Below are positions 16,455 to 24,500 of a DNA stretch of 64,000 nucleotides, in pieces. Origin of the DNA: Kineosporia babensis (GTDB lineage: Bacteria > Actinomycetota > Actinomycetes > Actinomycetales > Kineosporiaceae); the NCBI RefSeq assembly GCF_021129305.1, contig NZ_JAJOMB010000023.1:62001-126000 (forward strand). The letters are read 5' to 3'. Each line of letters begins with the position of its first letter. Within the stretch, counting starts at the first letter, position 1. The position numbers and the translations under genes are program-made. Under the pieces are notes generated by a model, which searched no databases, had not been told where the DNA came from, and was given only the letters and a program-made list of their open reading frames with translations.

Positions 16455-17813
16455 TCAGATTTGCTCACTGCCAAGCACACTTGAGCGGCGCAGGTAGCGC
16501 CACCAGGTCACAGCCAGAAGAACCAGGAAGAAGACCAGGTAAAACTTCAGGGCCGGCTCGATCGTCCCGAAGGCGGATTTCGACCAGGCGTAGCAGATCG
16601 GGACGGCGAAGCCGCCGAACGCGCCCACCGAACTGATCACGCCCAGCGCCCCGGCCGCCTCCCGGCGGGTGCGCAGCATGGTCTCGGGTGAGCCGCCCTC
16701 GCGCAGGCCCTTGAGCTGGAACAGCCGGGAGATCATCCGGTAGGTCGAGCCGTTGCCGATGCCGGTGGCCACGAACAGGAACATGAAGCTGACGAAGAAC
16801 ACGCCCAGGCTGGCGTGCTGCACCGACCAGAGCCCGGCGGCCGCCCCCAGCGCCAGCGCGGCGAAGCTGGCCATGGTGACCTGCGCGCCGCCGATCCGGT
16901 CGGACAGCCGGCCGCCCAGCGGCCGGGCCAGCGAGCCGATCCCGGCGCCGAGGAAGGCCCAGGTCAGGGCGATGTCCTGGCGGTCGAAGACGGCCACCAG
17001 CAAGGTCGGGAAGGCCGAGGAGTAGCCGATGAACGAGCCGAAGGTGCCGATGTAGAGCAACGACATCACCCAGGTGTCGCGGTGGCGCAGCGACTGCCAG
17101 ACCGGGCCCGGGTCGGCCTTGGCCTCGGTCAGGTTGTCCATGAACAGGAACGCGCAGACCGCGGCGATCACCGCGAGCGGGATGTACATCAGCCCGGCGT
17201 AGGCCAGGGTCAGGCCGCCGCCGAGGACGATGATCTGGGGTACGAGTTTCTGCACCACGGCCACGCCCAGGTTGCCGCCGGCGGCGTTCAGGCCGAGGGC
17301 GAAGCCCTTCTCGCGCTCGGGGTAGAAGAACGAGATGTTGGCCATGCTGGAGGCGAAGTTACCGCCGCCCAGGCCGGCCGTGGCGGCGATCAGAAGCAGT
17401 GCCGGGTAACCGATCTCGGGCCGTTCCACCGCCCAGGCCAGGCCCGCGCTGGGGATGATCAGCAGCAGGGCCGAGGCGACGGTCCAGTTGCGGCCGCCGA
17501 ACCGGGGCACCGCGAAGGTGTAGGGCAGGCGCAGGAACGCCCCGACCCCGCTGGGCACGGCCGTCAGCCAGAGGATCTGGCTGGTGCTCAGGCTCCAGCC
17601 CACGTCGTTCAGGCGCACCACCACGATGCTCCACAGCAGCCAGACCGAGAAGCCGATGTGCTCGGCGAAGATCGACCAGATCAGGTTGCGGCGGGCGATC
17701 GGCCGGCCGGTCTGCTGCCAGAACTGCTCGTTCTCGGGATCCCAGTGGTCGATCCAGCGCCGGCGGGCTCCTTCCCCGGTGACGGTGGGCGGGGTGGTAA
17801 CGGTCTCGGCCAT
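16455..17813 (-). CDS. narK: Nitrate/nitrite transporter, NarK/NasA type (MFS)
   Basis: This 452-residue, 12-helix MFS protein has NarK-family nitrate signatures: GGGNFASSMANISFFYPEREKG around residues 148-169 and the Gly-rich GLNAAGGNLGVA segment. It should move nitrate into, or exchange nitrate/nitrite across, the cytoplasmic membrane. ATG 17813 has AGGAG 7 nt upstream. It is read in the same direction as hemD-narB-nirBD but separated by 124 nt, so it may share a transcript or have its own promoter. Length is typical. Confidence 0.92.
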   Translation of the reverse strand: MAETVTTPPTVTGEGARRRWIDHWDPENEQFWQQTGRPIARRNLIWSIFAEHIGFSVWLLWSIVVVRLNDVGWSLSTSQILWLTAVPSGVGAFLRLPYTFAVPRFGGRNWTVASALLLIIPSAGLAWAVERPEIGYPALLLIAATAGLGGGNFASSMANISFFYPEREKGFALGLNAAGGNLGVAVVQKLVPQIIVLGGGLTLAYAGLMYIPLAVIAAVCAFLFMDNLTEAKADPGPVWQSLRHRDTWVMSLLYIGTFGSFIGYSSAFPTLLVAVFDRQDIALTWAFLGAGIGSLARPLGGRLSDRIGGAQVTMASFAALALGAAAGLWSVQHASLGVFFVSFMFLFVATGIGNGSTYRMISRLFQLKGLREGGSPETMLRTRREAAGALGVISSVGAFGGFAVPICYAWSKSAFGTIEPALKFYLVFFLVLLAVTWWRYLRRSSVLGSEQI

Positions 17814-17863
17814 CGGGCAGCTCCTGAAGGGCTAGGTCCGGGCAACTCGCTCCTGATGACGCT

Positions 17864-17901
17864 AGGAATCGCGTGTTACCCGGCCGTCCCGCTGCCATTA
17901 C
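17864..17901 (-). promoter_or_regulatory. Weak GlnR-box-like array upstream of narK
   Basis: On the minus strand GTAAT, GGGAC, GTAAC and TTCCT follow one another with exactly 6 nt between each. This is the a-n6-b-n6-a-n6-b spacing of actinobacterial GlnR boxes (GTnAC-n6-GAAAC). The two a-half-sites match well, the first b-site matches partly and the last not at all. GlnR control of nitrate genes is established in related organisms. The match here is suggestive only. Confidence 0.3.
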
Positions 17902-17946
17902 CCAGTCGCTACGTTGTCCGCACAGTCCCGGGGAGGGGTTGTGAGC

Positions 17947-18948
17947 TCAGTTCCCGAGGGCGCCCAGGGCCTCCAGCGCCACCCTGGCCGCCTCCTCGAT
18001 CAGTTTCTCGTCGCGATCGGCGTTCTTCTTGTCCTTGCTCGACATGATCGACAGCACGATCGGGGCCTGGTCGCCCTTGGGGTAGACCAGGGCGATGTCG
18101 TTGGCGGTGCCGTACGAGCCGGAGCCGGTCTTGTCCGCGACCTTCCAGCCCTTGGGTACCGCAGCGCGGATCCGGTTGGCGCCGGTGGTGTTGCCCAGCA
18201 GCCAGTCCTTCAGCTGCGCGCGGGCCTCCTCGGCCAGGGTGTCGCCCTCGAGCAGGGTGAACAGGTCGCTGCCCATCATCTCGGGGCTGCTGGTGTCGCG
18301 TTCGTCGCCGGGGGTCGACTCGTTCAGCTCGGGCTCCAGCCGGTCCAGCCGGGTGACCTCGTCGCCCAGGGCGCGGGCGAACTGAGTTACGCCCTCGGGT
18401 CCGCCGACCTGCTGGACAACCAGGTTGGCGGCGGTGTTGTCGCTCTGCTGGAGCGCGGCCTGGCACAGCTCGCCCAGGCTCATCGAGGTGCTGCCCTGGG
18501 TGACCGGGGAGTTCGGCACCCGGTCGGCGGCGGTGTACTTGACCTGTTCGTCCAGCCGGTCCAGGCCGATCTCGCTGAGCACCGTGCCGACCGCGAGAAC
18601 CTTGAAGGTGGAACACATCGCGAACAGATCACCGGACTGGTAGGCGACGGCCTGACCGGATCCGGTGTCCAGGGCGTAGACCCCCAGCCGGGCGTCGTAC
18701 GTCTTCTCGAGCTCCGCGAACTCGGCCTTCCCGGCCTCGTCCTGGGCCTGGGTGCTTTCGGCGGTGGTTTCGGCCGGGGCGGTGCTGGGATTCGCTGCGG
18801 AGGTGGGGGCGTCGGCCGCGTCGTCGGCGTCGTCGGAGGAGGACCCGCAGGCGGTGATGACGAGCCCGGTGAGGCCGAGCACGGCACCACTCAGCAGGCT
18901 GCGTCTGTTGATCGTCGGAATCTGGTGTCTCAGCTTGGGATCCAGCAC
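17947..18948 (-). CDS. bla: Class A beta-lactamase, Tat-type lipoprotein
   Basis: The product is 333 residues from GTG 18948 (AGGG 8 nt upstream; GTG 18957 is an alternative). The signal peptide has twin arginines (NRRSLLSG, residues 14-21) and a lipobox ending VITAC with Cys34, so it is probably Tat-exported and lipid-anchored. An Ala/Thr/Asp-rich linker follows to about residue 75. The serine beta-lactamase motifs are complete: Ser113-Thr-Phe-Lys116, Ser169-Asp-Asn171, Glu205-Pro-Glu-Leu-Asn209 and a later KTGSGSYG. Cys112 precedes the nucleophile, but the partner Cys of KPC/SME-type enzymes is absent after KTG. It could hydrolyse penicillins; spectrum is unknown. Confidence 0.93.
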   Translation of the reverse strand: MLDPKLRHQIPTINRRSLLSGAVLGLTGLVITACGSSSDDADDAADAPTSAANPSTAPAETTAESTQAQDEAGKAEFAELEKTYDARLGVYALDTGSGQAVAYQSGDLFAMCSTFKVLAVGTVLSEIGLDRLDEQVKYTAADRVPNSPVTQGSTSMSLGELCQAALQQSDNTAANLVVQQVGGPEGVTQFARALGDEVTRLDRLEPELNESTPGDERDTSSPEMMGSDLFTLLEGDTLAEEARAQLKDWLLGNTTGANRIRAAVPKGWKVADKTGSGSYGTANDIALVYPKGDQAPIVLSIMSSKDKKNADRDEKLIEEAARVALEALGALGN

Positions 18949-18958
18949 GCTGAGCACC

Positions 18959-20224
18959 CTAGTCGCCCGGAGTGCGCCCAGGCAGAGGAATACCGGTGAA
19001 CCGGCCATCGGGGTCGTAGGCCTGCTTGACCTGCTGAAGCCGGGTGACGTTCGGTCCCCAGGCGGCGGCGATCTGCTCGGTGTCGGAGGCGGCCAGCAGA
19101 TTGGGGTAGCCACCGGGCAGCGCCAGCGGAGCCAGGGCCGCGTGCAAGTCGCCGGCCCATTGGCGATGTGGCTGCGGATCGTCGCCCCGCCAGGCGGTGA
19201 TGGCCTCCAGCATCAGGTGCGGCCGGCGTTCACCGAAAGCGGTTGCCTCGGGCGCGACCCGGCTGGCCCGACCGTGGAAGTGGTGCAGGCTGATGCCCTC
19301 GTGCTCGGACGGCGCGGCCGCCAGGGCCTCCACCAGCACCGCGATGATCTCGGGAGTAAGGGCGGGCAGGTTGCGCTGACGCAGGAACCAGCCCCGGCCG
19401 TCGGCGGCGAACATCTGCTCGTTCGCTCGCAACGGCTCCGTGAGCGGCGCCCGCGTCACCTGGCTCACCATCGGCTTACCCCAGCCCTCGATCCGGCCGA
19501 CCCAGGCCTCGCCCACTGCAGCTTCGCCCACCCAGGTCGGCATGACCGCCATCACGCGGGTGCCGTCCGGCAGGGCGGCCACCCCGAGCTGTACTGCCAA
19601 CTCTTCCGGCACCGTAGGGGCCATTTCCGCCCAGGCGCCCAGAACGTCCTCTGCTTGATCCAGAGAGAACAGCACCGCGCCGGCCAGTGCGGCAGAGAAC
19701 GGGCGCAGCCGTAGCCGCAGTTCGGTGACCACGCCGAAGTTCCCGCCCCCGCCACGCAGCGCCCAGAAAAGGTCAGGCTCTCGCTCGGCATCGGCCTGCA
19801 CCACCGTGCCGTCGGCCAGAACCACCTCCGCGCCGACGATCAGGTCACAGGCCAGCCCCGCGCTCCCCAACTGCGGCCCGTACCCCCCGCCGAGCGCCAG
19901 CCCGGCCATCCCGACCGAACCCACCGTCCCCGTCACCACGCTCTGGCCAGCCGTGACCGCGGCCTCCATGACGTCCAGCGAGGTGGCGCCGCCGCCGGCC
20001 AGCGCTACGTCACCCGAAACGGCTACCCGGTTCATCGGTGAGAGATCCACGACAAGGCCGCCCTCCCGGACCGCGCGACCGGCCCAGTCGTGGCCGCCGC
20101 CCAGCACCGAAAGCGGCCTGCCCTCCGCCCGGGCCCGCTGCACAACCCGGCTGACCTGCTCATTCGTGCCGCAGCGGACAATCTCGGCGGGCCGGGCGGT
20201 GATCGAGGAGTTCCAGAGCCTCAT
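18959..20224 (-). CDS. FAD-binding oxidoreductase, berberine-bridge-enzyme-like
   Basis: The 421-residue protein has a PCMH-type FAD domain with LGGGHDW at 41-47, where His45 is the likely covalent FAD ligand, and LALGGGYGPQLGSAGLACDL near 125-145. A BBE C-terminal segment includes YPNLLAASDTEQIAAAWG and the terminal YDPDGRF. The second covalent cysteine of bicovalent members is not at the usual place. The protein lacks a signal peptide, so it is cytoplasmic. ATG 20224 is preferred because TAGCGT sits 7 nt upstream. Substrate is unknown. It is divergent from the AldO gene. Confidence 0.85.
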   Translation of the reverse strand: MRLWNSSITARPAEIVRCGTNEQVSRVVQRARAEGRPLSVLGGGHDWAGRAVREGGLVVDLSPMNRVAVSGDVALAGGGATSLDVMEAAVTAGQSVVTGTVGSVGMAGLALGGGYGPQLGSAGLACDLIVGAEVVLADGTVVQADAEREPDLFWALRGGGGNFGVVTELRLRLRPFSAALAGAVLFSLDQAEDVLGAWAEMAPTVPEELAVQLGVAALPDGTRVMAVMPTWVGEAAVGEAWVGRIEGWGKPMVSQVTRAPLTEPLRANEQMFAADGRGWFLRQRNLPALTPEIIAVLVEALAAAPSEHEGISLHHFHGRASRVAPEATAFGERRPHLMLEAITAWRGDDPQPHRQWAGDLHAALAPLALPGGYPNLLAASDTEQIAAAWGPNVTRLQQVKQAYDPDGRFTGIPLPGRTPGD

Positions 20225-20231
20225 GGCCTCC

Positions 20232-20237
20232 ACGCTA
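20232..20237 (-). promoter_or_regulatory. Leaderless-type -10 element before the BBE-like oxidase
   Basis: TAGCGT on the minus strand fits TAnnnT and ends 7 nt before ATG 20224. A GGAGG occurs only 2 nt before this ATG, too close to serve as a ribosome binding site. Confidence 0.45.
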
Positions 20238-20311
20238 TTCGCCGAACCAGTCGGATGGCAGGATCTTCCCGGTGCCACGCGGTTGTGGCCGCGGCGAAAG
20301 GACTTCAGGCA

Positions 20312-21562
20312 ATGACGCTCACGAACTGGGCCGGGAACGTGGTCTTCACCCCCGAGCGCTACGTCCGGGCCACCAGTGTCGAGCAGGTGCAAGAGCTGGT
20401 GGCGGGTGCGGCGAAGGTACGGGTGCTGGGCAGTGGTCACTCGTTCAGCACAGTCGCGGCCACCGACGGGCTGCTGCTCAGCCTGGAGGACCTACCCCTG
20501 AACGTGGACGTGGACACCGCCACGAGCAGCGCCCGGGTCACCGCGAGCGCGCGGTTCGCGCACGTCATGCCGCCGCTGCACAGCGCCGGCCTGGCCCTGC
20601 ACAACACCGGATCGCTGCCGCACATCTCGGTCGCCGGGGCCGCGGCCACCGGCACGCACGGCTCGGGCACCGGTAATCGCTGCCTGGCCGCGGGGGTCAC
20701 CGGGATCGAGCTGATCGGCCCCGACGGTGAGCTGCGCACGCTGCGCACAGGTGACAAGGACTTCGACGGCTCGATCATCGCGCTGGGCCTGGCCGGGGTG
20801 GTCACTGCGCTCACCCTGAAGGCGCAGCCCACCTTCGACGTGCGCCAGTACGTGTACGACGACCTGCCGCTGGCTGCGCTGATCGCCAACTTCGACGAGA
20901 TCATGAGCAGCGCCTACAGCGTCAGCGCGTTCACCCACTGGCGAGGGCCGAACATGGATCTGCTCTGGCGCAAGCAACTGGCCTCCGACCCGGCCGCGCC
21001 GCCGACCTACTTCGGGGCCACGCTGGCCGACAGCGCCCGGCACCCGATCGACGGCATGCCCACCGAGAACGCCACCCAGCAGCTCGGCGTGCCTGGTCCC
21101 TGGCACGAGCGGCTGCCGCACTTCCGGTTCGAGTTCACCCCCTCGCGCGGGGACGAGGTGCAGTCCGAGTACCTGCTGCCGATCGAGCAGGCCGGGGCCG
21201 CGCTGGCCGCCGTGGACGCGGTGCGCGAGCAGTTCCTGCCCGCGCTCCAGGTGGCCGAGATCCGGACGATCGCCGGGGACGACCTGTGGATCAGCCCGGC
21301 CTACGGAAGGACCACCGTGGGCTTCCACTTCACCTGGACCGACGACCTGTCCAAGGTGACGCCGGCGATTGCCGCACTGGAGGGCGCTCTGGCCGGTTTC
21401 GACGCCCGCCCGCACTGGGGCAAGGTGTTCGGCCTGCCCCGGGAGCAGGTGCGTTCGCTCTACCCCCGGCTCGGCGACTTCGAAGAACTGGTGCACCGGG
21501 TGGACCCGCAGGGCAAGTTCACCAACGCCTTCACCCGCGCTTATCTGGATCTTCCGGCGTAG
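20312..21562 (+). CDS. aldO: Alditol oxidase (AldO family)
   Basis: This 416-residue flavoprotein is very close in sequence to Streptomyces alditol oxidase, from the N-terminal TNWAGN to the C-terminal DPxGKFTNAF. His43 in LGSGHSF is the expected covalent FAD ligand, and the HISVAGAAATGTHGSG and HWGKVF segments are conserved. It should oxidise xylitol or sorbitol at C1 to the aldose with O2, releasing H2O2. The start is ATG 20312 with AAAGGA 10 nt upstream. The last 32 nt overlap, on the opposite strand, the 3' end of the giant repeat gene. Confidence 0.93.
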   Translation: MTLTNWAGNVVFTPERYVRATSVEQVQELVAGAAKVRVLGSGHSFSTVAATDGLLLSLEDLPLNVDVDTATSSARVTASARFAHVMPPLHSAGLALHNTGSLPHISVAGAAATGTHGSGTGNRCLAAGVTGIELIGPDGELRTLRTGDKDFDGSIIALGLAGVVTALTLKAQPTFDVRQYVYDDLPLAALIANFDEIMSSAYSVSAFTHWRGPNMDLLWRKQLASDPAAPPTYFGATLADSARHPIDGMPTENATQQLGVPGPWHERLPHFRFEFTPSRGDEVQSEYLLPIEQAGAALAAVDAVREQFLPALQVAEIRTIAGDDLWISPAYGRTTVGFHFTWTDDLSKVTPAIAALEGALAGFDARPHWGKVFGLPREQVRSLYPRLGDFEELVHRVDPQGKFTNAFTRAYLDLPA

Positions 21563-24500
21563 CTTTCTCCTCTTCCTTGCGGCGGCGTCGGGCCAGGAGC
21601 AGGAAGAGCAGCCAGAGCAACAACAGCAGGAGCGGAAGACCAAGGAACCACTTGAGGACGTCGGACTCGCCTTGGTCTTCTGCGCCGGCTGACGGGGTGG
21701 TCGGGGACGCTGACGGGGACGCGGTTGCCGTAGGCGTGGGGGTCTCCTCGCCTGAGTCGTTTCCGCCGGCTCCGCCGGTGCCCTCACCTCCGGGTTCTTG
21801 AGTGCTTCCAGGACGGGGAGTTTCGTTGGTGTTACCGCCGTTGCTCCCGGTGCCGCTCCCATCGTCATTACCTCCCGCGCTGTCGGTGCCGGTGCCCTCG
21901 CCGCCGGTGTTGTTGTCTCCGTCCCCGTCGGTTTCGGTGCCCTCGCCCTCGTTGTTGCCGCCTTCCTGGTCGGTGCCGGTGCCTTCTTCCCCGGAGTCCG
22001 TCACCGTGATCCGGACTCCTTGGGAGGCCTGCTGCCCCAGGGCGTCGGTGACCTGCATGGTGAAGCTGTCCAGCCCGACCTGAGCCGGGGCGGTGTACCG
22101 GCAGAAGGCCGCGTTGGTGCCGACCGTCGTCGTCCCCAGGTTCGGGATGGTGCAGGCCTGGACCCGCAGCCCGGCGAAGAGCGAGCCTTGGGGTGCTACG
22201 GCCATGGCGGTGTTCACCGGTACTTGCATGCTGATCGTGGCGTTCTCGAGCAGCGGAATGAAGGTGAACCGCACTTCGGCCGAGGCGCTTCCGGCCGAGT
22301 TCGTCACTTCCACCGTGGCCGGCCCTTCCGCGTGCGCAGGGGTGAGGACGGTCAGGGTGGTGGAGGCCGCGGCCCGGATGCCCGTGGGCAACGTGCTGTC
22401 TTGGACGAGCGAGGCTTCCGCCGCCTCGCCGATCCGCACGTCCGTGCCCGGGGTTCCGTCGAACGCCACGGTGGTGTTCTCGTCGAAGCCGGTTCCGGTG
22501 ATGGTGATTCGGGTACCACCGGCGACCGGGCCCACCTGGGGAGTTACCCCGGTGATGGTGGGCGCTTCGGTGGGGGCTACGTACACATAGTCGACTGCTT
22601 CACTGGTCACTCCGTTCGGTGTACTCACTGAGACCCGGACCGCGCCCTCGTCGCCGGGCGGGACCGCGGCGGTGATCGTGGTGTCATTGCTGACGGTGAA
22701 ACTAGCTGTGGCGTCACCGAAGTTCACTGCCGAGGCATCGGTGAAGCCGACACCGGTCAGGGTGACATTCTGACCTCCTTCGAGTGGGCCACTGGCCGGG
22801 TTGATCAACGAAAGGACGGGGGCGGACGGTGGTGCGACGTAGGTGAACGGGCTGCTGGCCACACCGGCCACAGTGGTCACGGTGATGTCCACCGGTCCGG
22901 CCGGGTGCGGCGGGGTTTGCAGGAGGAGCTGGTTGCTGCTGACTTGCTGGTGGCTTACCGGTTCGCCGTCCACGGTCACCGCTGCATCGGCCAGGCCGGA
23001 ACCGTTGATGGTGATATCGGTTCCGCCGCTGGTCGGGCCAGCATCGGGTTCGATGACGGCGATCAGTGGTACCGCGATGTAGGTGAAAGTTCCTGGGTCG
23101 GAGTCACCTCCGGCGGTCGTGACGACTACATCGGCCGGACCGGCTGCGTTGCTCGGTGTGACGGCGACGATGCTCTGGGGGCCTTGGACGGTGTAGGAGC
23201 TTGCGGGAATTCCGTCGAACAGCACGCCGGTGGCGTTGCTGAAGTCATCACCGCGGATGATGACTGACGTGCCGCCGCCGACCGGGCCGCTGGCCGGTGC
23301 GATCTCGCTGATCGTCGGGCGGGCGACGTAGGTGTAGGCGGCGGCTGGTGAGATGCCTCCCGGGCCGGTGAGCGTGACAGAGGTTTGTCCGGGCGAAATA
23401 CCCTGCGGGACAATGGCCGTAATGGTGGTGTCATTGCTGATGGACCAGCTGGTCGCGGCGACCAGGCCGAACCGGAGCGCCGTGGCGCCGGTGAAGCCTG
23501 ACCCTTCGATGGCGACTGCCCCACCACCGGCAAGTGGTCCAGTATTGGGCGTAATGCTATTGATTACCGGCAGGTTTCGGAAATCGAAGGTGGACGCGGC
23601 CGAACCTCCCGGTGTTCGGACTGTCACCGGCTTCGGTCCGACCGGGCCGGCGGGCGTGATGAAGGTGATCTCGGTGTCGCTGACCACGGTGAACGGGATC
23701 GGGCCGCCGTCCAGAGTCACCGTGGTCGTGCCGGTGAATCCGCTGCCGTTGATGGTGACCACGGTGCCGCCCACGGCCGGGCCGTTGTCGGGGGAAAGAC
23801 CGGTGATCTGTGGAGCTGCACGGTAGGTGTATTGAACAGGATTGGAGGTGCCGCCGACGGTTCCGACGGTGAGGTTGACTGCGGTGGCCGTGGTTACGGC
23901 GGGCGCGACGGCGGTGATCTGGGTGTCGCTGTCCACGGTGAAGCTCGTGGCCAGGCCGGAACCAAAGCTGACCTGGGCTGCCCCGGTGAAGCCGGTTCCG
24001 GTGATGACGATCGATGTTCCGCCGGCGATCGGACCGCTGCTGGGCTGGATGCCGCCGATGGTCGGTGCGGCCACGTAAGCGAAGGTCTCGGGCGCCGAGG
24101 TTCCACCGGCTGTCGTGACCTCAACGTCTACCGGGCCGGCCGAACTGCTGGGCGGGGCAGGCACGATGAGCTGGTTCACCGAGACGAACTGCACCGGGCC
24201 AGCTGGGGTGGAGCCGAACTTCACGGTGGCGAACTGCGTGAAGTTGGCGCCGGTGATGGTGACGGTGGTGCCTTGTAAGGGCCCTCGGTCGGGAGTCAGC
24301 GCGCTGATGGTCGGCGTGTTCTGGTAGTCAAAACTGTTGCCGGGACCAGATGAGCCGCCAAGCGTGGTGACCACAACGTCCGTTGCTCCAGCGGGTTTGG
24401 CCGGACTGTCGACCACCAGTTTGGTTGCCGACAGCCACTGCACCGGGCCCGCCGACGTACCCCCGAAGGTCACTGTGGACGTCGGTGTGAATCCGGTACC

